Notes: a model not told the origin generated them from the sequence alone. Counted from the stretch's first letter, positions 36,322 to 47,390 are shown. The stretch: DNA of 64,000 nucleotides from Geodermatophilus siccatus (GCF_900103785.1 NZ_FNHE01000001.1:248001-312000); one strand, 5' to 3'. Made by a program: numbers and translations.

Positions 36322-36753
36322 GTGGAACAGCAGGTCCACTTCACCACCCTGGCCACCGCCGACCTCGACGCCGCCCGCCGCTTCTACGTCGACGGGCTGG
36401 GCTGGCGCCCGCTGCTCGACGTCCCCGGCGAGATCGTCTTCTTCCAGATCGCGCCCGGCACGGTGCTGGCCTTCTTCGAGGCCGGGAAGTTCGCGCAGGA
36501 CCTCGGCCGCGGCCCGGCGCGGCCCGCCGTCTCCGGCGTGACGCTGGCGCACGACGTGGCCGACCGGGACGCGGTCACCGCGCTGGTCGACGTTATGGTC
36601 GCGGCCGGTGGCACGGTGCTCACCCCGCCGGAGGAGGGCGCCTTCGGCGGGGTGTTCCACGCGTTGGTGGCCGACCCGAACGGTGTCGTCTGGGAGGTCG
36701 CGCACAACCCGGGCTGGTCGGTCGGCGCCGACGGCACCGTCCACCTCGGTTAG
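36322..36753 (+). CDS. VOC family protein (glyoxalase/dioxygenase-like)
   Basis: 143 residues, one VOC module pair: FTTLATADLDAARRFYVDGLGW at the start, FFQIAPGTVLAFFEAGKFAQDL in the middle and FHALVADPNGVVWEVAHNPGW near the end. GTG start after GAGGAG. Divergent from the AraC regulator, which may control it. Its TAG overlaps the TAA of the convergent gene by three bases. Confidence 0.88.
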   Translation: MEQQVHFTTLATADLDAARRFYVDGLGWRPLLDVPGEIVFFQIAPGTVLAFFEAGKFAQDLGRGPARPAVSGVTLAHDVADRDAVTALVDVMVAAGGTVLTPPEEGAFGGVFHALVADPNGVVWEVAHNPGWSVGADGTVHLG

Positions 36754-37289
36754 CGCTGCCTCCGCGCCTGGCTCCGGCGCCGGCGCTCGAGCTCCAGCGG
36801 CGGCCCGTCGCGACCGTCGGCCAGCTCGGCCGGGTCCAGCTCGGCGACCCAGCGGTGGTCCTGCCACATCGGGTCCTCCAGGTGCGCCCCGTCCGGCCGC
36901 ACGGCGACCAGCCCGTCGGTGCGGAGCACCGGGTCGCCCACCGGCGGGGGCGGGTCCCAGGGGCCGCTGCCCAGGACCGCGGACACGGTCGGGGTCCCGC
37001 GGACGACGTCGAGCAGCCGCGCGGCGGCGTCCTCGACGCGCAGCAGGTCCGGCCGACGCAGCCACGCGTGCACCGGCTCCGACCAGGTCCGGTCGTGCCT
37101 CCGGCGCTCGGTGAGGCGCAGCGTCGTCCAGCGCCACGGCGAGGACCGGGCGAGGGCGCGGAAGTCGTCGGCGTCGGGCACCGGAGGAGTGCGGGACCCG
37201 GCAGCCTCCCCGGCCAGCGGGTCCGCCCCGAGCGGCGACCCGTCGTGGCCACGGGACCGCGGGACCACGGGAACCCGCCACTCGACCAC
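36750..37289 (-). CDS. Hypothetical protein
   Basis: 179 residues, soluble, rich in Arg, Pro and Trp. The central part FRALARSSPWRWTTLRLTERR followed by HAWLRRPDLLRVEDAAARLL, and a C-terminal HRWVAELDPAELADG before a basic tail, look like a conserved actinobacterial hypothetical, but I do not recognise a named family. GTG start. The 245 bp between it and the DUF2087 gene holds no gene I can support. Confidence 0.65.
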   Translation of the reverse strand: MVEWRVPVVPRSRGHDGSPLGADPLAGEAAGSRTPPVPDADDFRALARSSPWRWTTLRLTERRRHDRTWSEPVHAWLRRPDLLRVEDAAARLLDVVRGTPTVSAVLGSGPWDPPPPVGDPVLRTDGLVAVRPDGAHLEDPMWQDHRWVAELDPAELADGRDGPPLELERRRRSQARRQR

Positions 37290-37534
37290 CTCAGCCGTCG
37301 CGGCCGGCGTCCTCCACCTCGAGGTCCCGGCCGCCGACGCCGGTCAGCGACCGGTCCGGCTCCCGCGGGGACGGCGACCAGCGCGCCGGGGAGCACCGGC
37401 CCCGCGGTGCAGGCCGGATCCACCGCTTCCCCACCGCACGGGGGCCGGGTGCCCGGACCGGTCAGGAGCTGCCGATCTGCGGGTCCCCGCAGTCGGCCTC
37501 GGCGTCGCGGCGCGAGCCGCCCCCGGGAGGATCC

Positions 37535-38092
37535 TCAGACGTCGACCCAGCCGCCGCTGCGCCAGTAGAGGCCGGCGTCCCGGGTGAGCAGGCCCTCGTC
37601 GACCAGGTAGCGGCGCAGCGCGGCGGTGTCGGGGTGCCACACCGCCAACAGCGCGTTGACCTCGCGCTCGGGGTAGCGGACGCCGACGTCGAAGACGCGG
37701 ACCAGGTGCTCGAGCACGACCCGGCGCTTGCTCTGCTGGGCCGGGATGGACACCAGCCGGCCGTCGCGGACGAACGCGGAGAGGACGGCGTCCTCGGCGG
37801 GGTCGTCGGACAGCGGCTCGGGCGGCGGGGCGGCCTCGGCGGCGGCGCGGGCCGCGGCGCCGAACTGCTCGGTCAGCAGCTCGAGCGCGTGCCGGTCACG
37901 GCGGACCAGGCCCGCCCGGCCCAGCCGGCGCGCGGCCAGGGCGACGTCCTTCAGCGGCAGCCCGGTGGCCTCGGCGACCTCCTCGAGCGTGCCGGCGCCC
38001 AGGGCGAGGGCGGCGACGACCTTGAGCCGGGCGGGGTCGGCCAGCAGCCCGGCGATCGTCGCGGCGCGCACTCCCCGACGGTATCCGCGCAT
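37535..38092 (-). CDS. DUF2087 domain protein with N-terminal winged helix
   Basis: 185 residues. ArsR-like HTH at 10-70 (IAGLLADPARLKVVAALALG, LEEVAEATGLPLKDVALAARRL). The C-terminal DUF2087 module reads DGRLVSIPAQQSKRRVVLEH and FDVGVRYPEREVNALLAVWH. Probably a small transcription regulator; the ligand is unknown. ATG 38092 was chosen; a GTG 21 nt later would remove RGYRRG only. Divergent from a DUF2795 gene 31 bp away. Confidence 0.87.
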   Translation of the reverse strand: MRGYRRGVRAATIAGLLADPARLKVVAALALGAGTLEEVAEATGLPLKDVALAARRLGRAGLVRRDRHALELLTEQFGAAARAAAEAAPPPEPLSDDPAEDAVLSAFVRDGRLVSIPAQQSKRRVVLEHLVRVFDVGVRYPEREVNALLAVWHPDTAALRRYLVDEGLLTRDAGLYWRSGGWVDV

Positions 38093-38123
38093 CGCCCGCG
38101 GCGGACGGGGGTAGGCCGGGGCC

Positions 38124-38300
38124 ATGGTGAGCCCCATCGACATCCAGAAGGCCCTCAAGGGCATGGACTACCCGGCCACGAAGGAGCAGATCCTCGAGCA
38201 CGCCAAGGGCGGCGACAAGGACGTGCTCGAGGCGCTGCAGAAGATCGACGACCGGGAGTACGAGGGCCCCAGCGGGGTCAGTGCCGCGGTCTTCGACTGA
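38124..38300 (+). CDS. DUF2795 small protein
   Basis: 58 residues: [40 protein letters not shown], then [18 protein letters not shown]. Matches the DUF2795 pattern (Px-x-LxHAxxxGAxxxVLxxLxxLPDxxY), a helical protein of unknown function that is common in actinobacteria. It is too short for many gene callers. ATG start without a ribosome site; TAGGCC lies at 38112-38117, six bases upstream, again a near-leaderless arrangement. Confidence 0.85.
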   Translation: MVSPIDIQKALKGMDYPATKEQILEHAKGGDKDVLEALQKIDDREYEGPSGVSAAVFD

Positions 38301-38308
38301 GCGCCCGC

Positions 38309-38314
38309 TAGGTT
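38309..38314 (+). promoter_or_regulatory. hisN -10 box, leaderless type
   Basis: TAGGTT, eight bases before ATG 38323. Confidence 0.5.
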
Positions 38315-38322
38315 CGGTGCCC

Positions 38323-39129
38323 ATGACACCGGGCCGGGACTACACGGGGGACATGCACCTGGCGCACGTGCTGGCCGACCAGGCGGACTCGATCAGCCTG
38401 GACCGCTTCCGTGCGCTGGACCTCCAGGTCGACACCAAGCCGGACCTCACGCCGGTCACCGACGCCGACCGGGCCGTGGAGGAACAGCTGCGCATCACGC
38501 TTGCCCGCGCGCGCACCCGCGACGCGGTGCTCGGCGAGGAGATGGGCACGACCGGCCACGGCCCGCGGCGGTGGGTGCTCGACCCGATCGACGGGACGAA
38601 GAACTTCGTGCGGGGCGTGCCCGTGTGGGCCACGCTCATCGCGCTGTTCGACGGTGACGAGCCGGTCGTCGGCCTGGTCTCCGCGCCGGCGCTCAACCGC
38701 CGCTGGTGGGCGGCCAAGGGCGTGGGGACCTGGACCGGCCGGCGGCTGGAGTCGGCGACCCGCTGCACGGTGTCCGCCGTCGGCCGGCTGGACGACGCGA
38801 GCCTGTCCTACTCCAGCCTCTCCGGCTGGGAGGAGCGCGGGCTGCTCGGCGGCTTCCTCGACCTGACGCGGTCGGTGTGGCGCACCCGCGCCTACGGCGA
38901 CTTCTGGAGCTACGTGCTGCTGGCCGAGGGCGCGGTGGACCTCGCCTGCGAGCCCGAGGTCTCGGTGTGGGACCTCGCCGCCCTCGACGTCATCGTGCGC
39001 GAGGCCGGCGGGACGTTCACCGACCTCTCCGGCGTCCCCGGCCCGACCGGCGGCAGCGCGCTGGCCACCAACGGCCGGCTGCACGACGCCGCGCTGGGCC
39101 TGCTGCGCCAGCCCGACCCGGCCGCCTGA
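38323..39129 (+). CDS. hisN: Histidinol-phosphatase (inositol monophosphatase family)
   Basis: 268 residues. Metal ligands in LGEEMG and [15 protein letters not shown], and the C-terminal [38 protein letters not shown] is typical of HisN rather than SuhB. It dephosphorylates histidinol phosphate in His biosynthesis; other IMPases remain possible. ATG 38323 ([14 protein letters not shown]) lies eight bases after a TAGGTT box. A strong hairpin follows its stop at once. Confidence 0.92.
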   Translation: MTPGRDYTGDMHLAHVLADQADSISLDRFRALDLQVDTKPDLTPVTDADRAVEEQLRITLARARTRDAVLGEEMGTTGHGPRRWVLDPIDGTKNFVRGVPVWATLIALFDGDEPVVGLVSAPALNRRWWAAKGVGTWTGRRLESATRCTVSAVGRLDDASLSYSSLSGWEERGLLGGFLDLTRSVWRTRAYGDFWSYVLLAEGAVDLACEPEVSVWDLAALDVIVREAGGTFTDLSGVPGPTGGSALATNGRLHDAALGLLRQPDPAA

Positions 39130-39175
39130 GACGCACACCGGCCCGCCCCGAGCGCGGGGCCGGCCGGTGTGCGTC
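39130..39175. terminator. Bidirectional terminator after hisN
   Basis: 14-bp perfect outer stem GACGCACACCGGCC / GGCCGGTGTGCGTC and a 6-bp inner stem GCCCCG / CGGGGC around AGCG, between hisN and a convergent 56-residue gene. Confidence 0.85.
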
Positions 39176-39179
39176 CCGT

Positions 39180-39350
39180 TCAGCGACCGGTGCCGCGACC
39201 GCCCTGGAAGCGGCGCCGGGCGTCGTCGATCTTCGCCCGGGTCTTCGGGTCCTTGGCCAGCTGCTGGGCCTTCTCGGTGGCCTGCGCGATGACCTGCCGG
39301 CCCTTCGGCGTGTTCGCGAACTGGGTCAGCTTGTTGAACAGCGACGCCAT
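39180..39350 (-). CDS. Small helical protein, unknown function
   Basis: 56 residues: MASLFNKLTQFANTPKGRQV, IAQATEKAQQLAKDPKTRAK, IDDARRRFQGGRGTGR. Basic and almost wholly helical. GAGGAGG eight bases before the ATG is convincing. Similar small proteins with KAKDPKTRAKIDD-like cores are common in actinobacteria and unnamed. Too short for many gene callers. Confidence 0.83.
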   Translation of the reverse strand: MASLFNKLTQFANTPKGRQVIAQATEKAQQLAKDPKTRAKIDDARRRFQGGRGTGR

Positions 39351-39508
39351 CGCCGGTCCTCCTCCGCTCGTCCGGGCGGCCGTTCCGCCCTCCTGCGCCG
39401 GTCAACGTGCCAGCCGCGGCCCCCGTTCCGCACGCCACCGGTCGAGCGCGGCCGCCGGCTCCGGTCCCGGCCGGGTGGCTGTGCTCCTGCGTGAGCTCGC
39501 GAGCTCGC

Positions 39509-40012
39509 TCAGGTCGGGCGGTGCGCGAACCCGCCGCTGCGGCCGTTGCGGTCGGCCAGCAGCCCGGCCAGCGTGCTGAGCGCGATCTCGGCCGGGGTCC
39601 GGGAGCCGATGTCCAGCCCGATCGGCCGGTGCACCCGCGCCACCTCCTCGGGCGGGACGCCGAGCGCGGCCAGCGCCGCCACGTGCGGGCCCTCGTGCCG
39701 CGGGTTGCCCATCACCCCGACCCAGCGCACCCGGCGGGCGAGGGCGTCGCGCAGCACCTCGCCGAGCTCGGGACGGTGGTGGTCGGTGACGACGACGTCG
39801 GCGCCCGAGAGGTCTCCGGGGACGTCGGCCAGATCCACCGCACCGGCGCCTCGGGAGGGGTCCGGGTCGAGCAGCACCGTGCGGAAGCCCAGCTCGGGCG
39901 CCCAGCGCAGCAGCACCTCGGCCACCGGCGACGCGAACACCGCGACGAGCACCCGCCCCGTGACCTCGGGCGCCGGTGCCCCGTGGGCCACCCCGCAGTT
40001 CGGGTCGGTCAC
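39509..40012 (-). CDS. XdhC family protein (C-terminal Rossmann domain only)
   Basis: 167 residues. Only the XdhC C-terminal Rossmann part is present (VLVAVFASPVAEVLLRWAPELGF, DVVVTDHHRPELGEVLRDAL, WVGVMGNPRHEGPH, RPIGLDIGSRTPAEIALS); the N-terminal CxxG-bearing molybdenum-cofactor domain is absent. XdhC inserts sulfurated Moco into xanthine dehydrogenase-type enzymes, but none is in the window. GTG start overlaps the upstream hydrolase stop (GTGA). Last gene of a three-gene operon. Confidence 0.88.
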   Translation of the reverse strand: MTDPNCGVAHGAPAPEVTGRVLVAVFASPVAEVLLRWAPELGFRTVLLDPDPSRGAGAVDLADVPGDLSGADVVVTDHHRPELGEVLRDALARRVRWVGVMGNPRHEGPHVAALAALGVPPEEVARVHRPIGLDIGSRTPAEIALSTLAGLLADRNGRSGGFAHRPT

Positions 40013-40797
40013 GACGGCTCCCCGAGGAAGTCGACCAGCGCCGCCGCGAAGGCCGGCGTCCGGAGGGCGGTCGAGTGGTCGCCGGGGACGACGGCCACCC
40101 GGGCACCGGGGATGGCCGCGGCGAGCGCCTCGGGGCGGTCCGCCAGCGGATCGGCGTCGCCGGCGAGGACGAGCGTGGGCGCGGTGATGGCGGCCAGGTC
40201 CACCGCACGGGTGTGCACCGCGCGGGCGTGCGCGGCCAGGGCGTGCCGGTCGGCGGCGAGGGCGTCGGCCATCCGGCGGAAGTCGACGGTGGCGGGGTCG
40301 TGCACGTCGGCGACGTCGGCCGCCTCCAGCGCGGCGGCCAGCCGGGCCATCAGGGCGGCGTGGCGCTCGGCACCACCCGGCTCGACGAACGGGGCACCGG
40401 CACCGCCGACGACCAGCCGGCGCACCCTCCGGTCGGTGGCCGCGGTCAGCATCGCGACCGTCGCGCCCATCGAGTAGCCCGCCAGGTCGAAGGAGTCGTG
40501 GCCGAGCGCGTCGGCCACCCGCCGCAGGTCGTCGGCCATCCGGCGCTCCCCGTAGGCGGCGGGGTCGTGCGGCTTGTCCGACCTCCCGTGCCCGCGGGCG
40601 TCGACGCCGACGACCTCCCGACCGGCCGACAGGAGGACGCCGACGGTCCCGGTGCCGACCCAGTTGAGCCGGGTGTCCGCGACGAAGCCGTGCTGGAGGT
40701 ACACCGGCGGCAGGTCACCGGGGGCGCCCCACCGGTGCAGGGCGACCTCGACGCCGTCGGCCCCGGGCACCCGCAGCCTCGTCGCCGGCACGGTCAC
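40009..40797 (-). CDS. Alpha/beta fold hydrolase
   Basis: 262 residues. [15 protein letters not shown] (oxyanion HG), [15 protein letters not shown], nucleophile [11 protein letters not shown], acid in [14 protein letters not shown] and catalytic His in [14 protein letters not shown]. The full triad predicts an active esterase, lactonase or haloperoxidase-like enzyme of unknown substrate. Translation is coupled on both sides by GTGA overlaps: to the aldo/keto reductase upstream and to the XdhC-like gene downstream. Confidence 0.9.
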   Translation of the reverse strand: MTVPATRLRVPGADGVEVALHRWGAPGDLPPVYLQHGFVADTRLNWVGTGTVGVLLSAGREVVGVDARGHGRSDKPHDPAAYGERRMADDLRRVADALGHDSFDLAGYSMGATVAMLTAATDRRVRRLVVGGAGAPFVEPGGAERHAALMARLAAALEAADVADVHDPATVDFRRMADALAADRHALAAHARAVHTRAVDLAAITAPTLVLAGDADPLADRPEALAAAIPGARVAVVPGDHSTALRTPAFAAALVDFLGEPS

Positions 40798-41837
40798 GCC
40801 ACGCGCTCCGGGCTGTCGCCGTAGCTGTAGGAGGAGTCGACGTACCGACCGCCCTGCGCGACCCCGGGCGGGGCGATCTCCCCCAGCCGCGTGAGGTCCT
40901 CGGCCGACAGCTCGACGGCGGCGGCCGCGACGTTCTCCTCCAGGTAGCGGCGCCGCTTGGTGCCCGGGATCGGCACCACGTCGTCCCCCTGGGCGAGGAC
41001 CCAGGCCAGCGCGAGCTGGCCGGGCGTGCAGCCCTTCTCCTCGGCCATCGCCCGGACGGCGTCGACCAGCCGCAGGTTGGCCGCGAAGGCCTCGCCGGTG
41101 AAGCGCGGGTGGCCGCGGCGCCAGTCGTCCTCGCCGAAGTCCTCCGGGCTGCGGATCGCACCGGTCAGGAAGCCGCGGCCCAGCGGGCTGAACGGCACGA
41201 CGCCGATGCCGTGCTCGCGGGCCACGCCGAGCACCGCGTCCCCACCCGCCCCACCGCCCCCGGCCACTTCGAGGTCGCGGGTCCACAGCGACCACTCGCT
41301 CTGCAGTGCGGCGATCGGGTGGACCGCGACGGCGCGGCGGATCGAGGTGGCCGAGGCCTCCGACAGCCCGAGGTGGCGGACCTTGCCCTGCTGCACGAGG
41401 TCGGCCATCGCCCCGACGGTGTCCTCGATCGGCACCTTCGGGTCGACCCGGTGCTGGTAGTAGAGGTCGATCACGTCGACCCGGAGCCGGCGCAGGCTGG
41501 CCTCGGCGCGGGCCCGCACGTTCTCCGGGCGGCCGTCGATGTCCATGCCCCCGCGGTCGTTGCGCGACAGCGAGAACTTGGTGGCCAGCTGCACCTCGTC
41601 GCGCCGTCCGGCGATCGCCTCGCCGACCAGCTCCTCGTTGTGCCCGTCGCCGTAGACGTCGGAGGTGTCGAGGAAGGTCACGCCGAGGTCGAGCGCACGG
41701 TGGATGGTCGCGATCGACTCGCCGCGGTCGGCCGCGCCGTACATCTGGCTCATGCCCATGCAGCCCAGGCCGAGGGCGGAGACGACCAGGCCGTCGCGGC
41801 CGAGCGTGCGGGTGCCGACAGGAGGTGGAGAGGTCAC
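40794..41837 (-). CDS. Aldo/keto reductase
   Basis: 347 residues. Catalytic tetrad from TSDVYGDG (Tyr), [10 protein letters not shown] (Lys), YYQHRVDP (His) and the Asp of FLDTSD; NADPH-binding [17 protein letters not shown]. Layout [15 protein letters not shown] matches the YakC/AKR13-like group that reduces various carbonyls. GTG 41837 fits the family start. First gene of the operon with the hydrolase and XdhC-like protein; the P450 gene upstream stops 44 bp away on the same strand. Confidence 0.92.
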   Translation of the reverse strand: MTSPPPVGTRTLGRDGLVVSALGLGCMGMSQMYGAADRGESIATIHRALDLGVTFLDTSDVYGDGHNEELVGEAIAGRRDEVQLATKFSLSRNDRGGMDIDGRPENVRARAEASLRRLRVDVIDLYYQHRVDPKVPIEDTVGAMADLVQQGKVRHLGLSEASATSIRRAVAVHPIAALQSEWSLWTRDLEVAGGGGAGGDAVLGVAREHGIGVVPFSPLGRGFLTGAIRSPEDFGEDDWRRGHPRFTGEAFAANLRLVDAVRAMAEEKGCTPGQLALAWVLAQGDDVVPIPGTKRRRYLEENVAAAAVELSAEDLTRLGEIAPPGVAQGGRYVDSSYSYGDSPERVA

Positions 41838-41881
41838 CCCGGCATCCTCGTCCCGCCTCGCCCGGGCCCGCCACCGGCCGG

Positions 41882-43102
41882 TTACGCGGAGGCGCTCCCC
41901 GCGGCCGGGGGGCGCAGGACCACCGGCAGCGTCTCGAGGGCGTGGACGATGACGCTGCGCCGGTGGTGGAGGTCCTCCGGCGGGACGGCCAGGCGCAGGT
42001 CGGGGAACCGGTCGAGCAGCGACCGCAGGGCCACCTCCCCCTCCAGGCGCGCCAGGGGGGCACCCAGGCAGAAGTGGATCCCGTGACCGAAGGCCAGGTG
42101 CCCGCCGGTGTCGCGCTCGGGGTCGAGCAGCTCGGGCCGGTCGAAGCGTCCCGGGTCGCGGTTGGCCGCGCCCACGGACAGCGTGACCACCGACCCGGCG
42201 GGGATGGTGGTGCCCGAGTACTCGACGTCCTCGGCGGCGAAGCGCAGGGGGGCGTTGTGCACGGGGCCGTCCCAGCGCAGGAACTCCTCGACCGCCGCGG
42301 GGATCCGCTGCGGGTCGGCGAGCAGGTGCTCGCGCAGCGTGGCGTCGGTGGTCACGCCCAGCACCGCGTTGCCGATGAGGTTGGCCGTGGTCTCGTGGCC
42401 GGCGATGAGCAGCAGCACGCCCATCGCGACGACCTCCTCGGTGCTGAGCTGGTCGCCGGCCTCGGAGACCTCGACCAGAGCCGAGATCAGGGCGCCGTCC
42501 GGGGCGCGCCGCTTGCTCTCGACGAGGGCGTACAGGTACTCGGCCAGACCCGCGGTGGCCTGCTGCTGGTCGACGTCGTCGTGGTCGTCGACCAGCGCGC
42601 GCGACCAGGTGCCGAAGGCGTCGCGGTCGGTGTCGGGCACCCCGAGCAGCTCGCAGATGACGGCCATGGGCAGCGGCACCGCGTAGGTGGCAAGCAGGTC
42701 GACCGGCTCGGTCGTGGGCACGGCGTCGAGCAGGGCGGCGGCCAGTGCCTCGATGCGGGGGCGCAGCTCGGCGGTGCGCCGCGCGGTGAAGGCCCGCGAG
42801 ACCAGCCGGCGCAGTCGGGTGTGGTCCGGCGGGTCGAGCAGGATCATCATCGAACCGAAGGGCCCCGGCAGGCGCGGGGCATGGGCGCGGACCTCCGGCG
42901 GCAGGGTCGCGCGGTGGTCCTTGACCAGGCGGGGGTCGGTGAAGGCCGCGCGCACGTCGTCGTAGCGCGTGACCAGCCACGTGGTGCCACCCCGGGGCAG
43001 CGCCACCTCGCGCACCGGGGCCTGTGCGCGCAGCCGCTCGTAGGCGGGATAGGGGTCGCGCCAGAAGGAGCCCTCGAAGACCGAGGCGTCGACCGCGGTC
43101 AC
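41882..43102 (-). CDS. Cytochrome P450 (CYP107-like)
   Basis: 406 residues, soluble bacterial P450. I-helix [16 protein letters not shown]-helix ExxR in VEEFLRWDG, and heme loop [20 protein letters not shown] with thiolate ligand Cys345. The profile ([21 protein letters not shown]) fits class I CYPs of the CYP107/105 type, which often act on macrolides, fatty acids or xenobiotics. No ferredoxin is adjacent. GTG start. Confidence 0.94.
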   Translation of the reverse strand: MTAVDASVFEGSFWRDPYPAYERLRAQAPVREVALPRGGTTWLVTRYDDVRAAFTDPRLVKDHRATLPPEVRAHAPRLPGPFGSMMILLDPPDHTRLRRLVSRAFTARRTAELRPRIEALAAALLDAVPTTEPVDLLATYAVPLPMAVICELLGVPDTDRDAFGTWSRALVDDHDDVDQQQATAGLAEYLYALVESKRRAPDGALISALVEVSEAGDQLSTEEVVAMGVLLLIAGHETTANLIGNAVLGVTTDATLREHLLADPQRIPAAVEEFLRWDGPVHNAPLRFAAEDVEYSGTTIPAGSVVTLSVGAANRDPGRFDRPELLDPERDTGGHLAFGHGIHFCLGAPLARLEGEVALRSLLDRFPDLRLAVPPEDLHHRRSVIVHALETLPVVLRPPAAGSASA

Positions 43103-43205
43103 CTCGGCACGCCCCTGGAGCCTCGGGGCTGCTCCGGTGGTCCGGACAGGGGGACCGGGAACTGGGTCACCGCCTCAGCCTCGGTGCCGCGTGCTCCGGC
43201 GGCAA

Positions 43206-43236
43206 GGCGGACGGCGCGTCCCCGGCGCCGTCCGCC
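43206..43236 (-). terminator. Putative terminator after the second aldo/keto reductase
   Basis: Perfect 11-bp stem GGCGGACGGCG / CGCCGTCCGCC with a 9-nt loop, between the reductase stop (43244) and the P450 start (43102) on the minus strand. Confidence 0.5.
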
Positions 43237-43243
43237 GTGGCGC

Positions 43244-44023
43244 TCACACCTGCGCCAGGCCGTCGATCCGGGCGACCTCGTCGTCGGTGAGCGAGAACCC
43301 GCCGATCGCCAGGTTGGCCCGGATCCGCTCCGGGGTGGCCGACTTGGGGATGACGACGACGCCGTGCTCCACGTGCCAGCGCAGCACCACCTGCGCCGGC
43401 GTGACGCCGTGCGCGTCGGCGACCTCGCGCAGCACCGGGTCGCCGAGGTCGGTGTTCTTGAACGGGCTGTAGCCCTCGAGGACGACGCCGCGCTCCCGGA
43501 GCCCGGCCTGGAGCGCGGGGTCGTACCGCGACGGTGCCCAGCTGACCTGGTCGACCTGCGGCGTCACGCCCGTCGCCTCGGTCAGCTCGTCGACCTGCTC
43601 CAGCGAGTAGTTGCTCACGCCGATGGCCCGCGCCCGGCCGGCCTCGCGCGCGGCGACGAAGCGCTCCCAGACGTCCGGCCGGGCGCCGCCGGGCGGCCAG
43701 TGGACGAGCCACAGGTCGACCGCGTCGACGCCGAGCGCGTCGAGGGACCCCTCCAGCACCTGGTCGGCCTGGTCGGCCCGTGGCGGCGGCAGCTTGGTCG
43801 TCACGAACACCTCGTCGCGGTCGACGCCGGAGTCGCGCAGCGCCCGCCCGACCTCGGCCTCGTTGCGGTAGATCGCCGCGGTGTCGAGGTGTCGGTAGCC
43901 GGCGTCCAGGGCGGTGCGGACGGCGTCGTAGCACTCGGAGCCGTTCATCAGCCAGGTGCCGAACCCGAGCAGCGGCATGCCGGGGGCACCGTCGAGCGGG
44001 ACGGTGGGGAAGCTCTCGGTCAT
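43244..44023 (-). CDS. Aldo/keto reductase (2,5-diketo-D-gluconate reductase-like)
   Basis: 259 residues. Asp and Tyr in HLDTAAIYRNEAEVGRAL, Lys in FVTTKLPPPR, His in WLVHWPPGG, and the C-terminal cofactor site VVIPKSATPERIRANL. This is the AKR5-type short family (Dkg/MorB-like). ATG start. It differs from the 347-residue reductase nearby and is not a duplicate. Confidence 0.93.
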   Translation of the reverse strand: MTESFPTVPLDGAPGMPLLGFGTWLMNGSECYDAVRTALDAGYRHLDTAAIYRNEAEVGRALRDSGVDRDEVFVTTKLPPPRADQADQVLEGSLDALGVDAVDLWLVHWPPGGARPDVWERFVAAREAGRARAIGVSNYSLEQVDELTEATGVTPQVDQVSWAPSRYDPALQAGLRERGVVLEGYSPFKNTDLGDPVLREVADAHGVTPAQVVLRWHVEHGVVVIPKSATPERIRANLAIGGFSLTDDEVARIDGLAQV

Positions 44024-44073
44024 GCCGCATCGTCCCGGCTGACCGGGTCGGCCGACAACACCCGGGGACCCGG

Positions 44074-44463
44074 TCAGCCGAGGAACCCGTCGACGACCAC
44101 CGCCAGCTCGGGGCTCGAGGAGACGTCGTGGTGGGTGCGCCCGGGCAGGACGGCCGGCCGGGACGCCGACCGCCCCGAGCCGTCCCACCCGGCGTCGCGC
44201 AGGCCGCCGCCGAGCAGCGCGAAGAACTCGGCGGCGTGCGGGGGCGGGACGCTGTCGGCGTCGCCGTGGACCGGCCGCACCGGCGCGGTGATCCCCCGGA
44301 CCCCGCGGTGCCCACCTGGTCCATGCCGGCCAGGACCTCGGGAACCAGCCGCCGTGCACGACCACCAGCGGGGTGCCGCCCTGCCCCAGGCTCCGCCGGT
44401 ACACCTGCACCCACCGGTGGCCGGTGCGTACCCCTCGTCGGCCCGCAGGTCCGTCGTCGTCAT
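44074..44463 (-). pseudogene. Alpha/beta hydrolase remnant (frameshifts and internal deletion)
   Basis: An ATG-initiated N-terminus (MTTTDLRADEGYAPATG) is in one frame; the following TPLVVVHGGWFPRSWPAW, which carries the oxyanion HGG motif, is in a second frame; the C-terminal acid and His parts (RPVHGDADSVPPPHAAEFFA and PGRTHHDVSSSPELAVVV) are back in the first. The whole middle, including the GxSxG nucleophile, is missing, so only about half of a normal gene remains. Probably an ABH of the kind that lies near the AKR genes. Confidence 0.7.
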
Positions 44464-44555
44464 GCTGGTACGACGGCTCCCGGGCCCGGGAGTCGTCGCC
44501 GGTGGTGGGATGGGGCGCCGAGCGCCCGCCGGGGGTGCCGGCCGAGGAGGTCTGC

Positions 44556-45946
<1,391 letters not shown>

Positions 45947-45950
<4 letters not shown>

Positions 45951-47092
45951 GCTACTCCGGCTTCAACACCCGGGCCATCCACGCCGGGCAGGACCCCGAC
46001 CCGGCCACCGGCGACGTCGTCGTCCCGCTGCACCTGGCGACCACCTTCAAGCAGGACGGCGTCGGCGGGCTGCGCGGCGGCTACGAGTACGCGCGCAGCG
46101 CCAACCCCACCCGGACGGCGCTGCAGGAGGCGCTGGCCGCCCTCGAGCAGGGCCGCACCGGCCTGGCCTTCGCCTCCGGCCTGGCCGCCGAGGACACCCT
46201 GCTGCGCACGGTCTGCGAGCCGGGGAGTCACGTCGTGCTCGGCGGGGACGCCTACGGCGGGACCTTCCGGCTCATCTCGAGGGTCGCCTCGCGGTGGGGC
46301 GTCGAGCACACGCCGGCCGACCTGAACGACGTCGACGCGCTGCGGGCGGCCATCCGGCCCAGCACGCGGGTGGTCTGGTGCGAGACCCCGACCAACCCGC
46401 TGCTCAACATCGCCGACATCGCGCTGGTCGCCGAGGTGGCGCACGACGCCGGGGCGCTGCTCGTCGTCGACAACACCTTCGCCTCGCCCTACCTGCAGCA
46501 GCCGCTGACGCTGGGCGCCGACGTCGTCGTCCACTCGACGACGAAGTACCTGGGCGGGCACTCCGACGTCGTCGGCGGTGCGCTGGTCGTCGGGGACGAC
46601 GACGAACTGGCCGAGCGGCTCGCCTTCCACCAGAACGCGATGGGCGCCGTCTCCGGCCCGCTGGCCGACTGGCTGGTGCTGCGCGGCATCAAGACCCTCG
46701 GCGTCCGCATGGACCGGCACCAGGCCAACGCCGCCCAGGTCGCGGAGTTCCTCCTCGGCCACCCGGCGGTCGCGTCCGTGCGGTACCCGGGTCTGCCCGA
46801 CCACCCCGGCCACGACATCGCCGCCAAGCAGATGTCCGGGTTCGGCGGGATGCTCTCGTTCCGGCTCGCCGGTGGGGAGGACGCCGCCCTGCGGGTCTGC
46901 GAGCGGGCGCAGGTGTTCACCCTCGCGGAGTCCCTGGGCGGCGTGGAGTCGCTGATCGAGCACCCGGCGCGGATGACCCACGCCAGCGCGGCCGGGTCGC
47001 CGCTGGAGGTGCCGGCCGACCTGGTGCGGCTCTCGGTCGGCATCGAGGACGTCGAGGACCTCGTCGCCGACCTGGACCAGGCCCTCGCCTGA
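45947..47092 (+). CDS. metB: Cystathionine gamma-synthase / gamma-lyase family
   Basis: 381 residues, trans-sulfuration PLP enzyme. PLP Lys in VVHSTTKYLGGHSD, YEYARSANPTRTALQEALAA at the N-terminus and ESLGGVESLIEHPARMTHAS at the end. Gamma-synthase and gamma-lyase cannot be separated with certainty by sequence in actinobacteria; the cbs neighbour supports a lyase activity making cysteine. ATG overlaps the cbs stop, and a TACGGT box inside cbs may give it its own leaderless mRNA. Confidence 0.94.
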
Positions 47093-47096
47093 CACC

Positions 47097-47390
47097 GTGG
47101 GCGACCGCGAGGGCGAGCTGCGCGCGAGCTACCGGGGACTGGTCGCCGAGCTGGAGGCGCTGCTCTACCGGCACGACCCCGTCGGCATCGCGTTCGGCGA
47201 CAACCCCGACGAGTACGCACCTGAGGCCGGCACCATCGCCGTGCGCCTGCAGGACGCCCGCACGGTCGACGACGTCCGGGCAGTCGTGCACGCGGAGTTC
47301 GTCCGCTGGTTCGACGAGGACACCGCCGGACCGGTGGAGCGGTACCACCGGGTGGCCGAGGAGATCTGGACGCTGCTCGGCCGGCGGTGA
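47097..47390 (+). CDS. Conserved hypothetical protein
   Basis: 97 residues, acidic, with a distinctive block LLYRHDPVGIAFGDNPDEYA and a C-terminal VHAEFVRWFDEDTAGPVERY. Soluble. GTG start four bases after the metB stop, so co-transcribed with cbs-metB. No named family recognised; DNPDEYxPEAGTIxxRL looks like a fixed motif. Confidence 0.72.
   Translation: MGDREGELRASYRGLVAELEALLYRHDPVGIAFGDNPDEYAPEAGTIAVRLQDARTVDDVRAVVHAEFVRWFDEDTAGPVERYHRVAEEIWTLLGRR

Noticed and set aside
40009-42063. Single 684-codon fusion of aldo/keto reductase frame noise and hydrolase
   Set aside because: Only the last 262 codons match an alpha/beta hydrolase; the rest is the shadow of the aldo/keto reductase, and a GTGA-coupled start at 40797 is clear.
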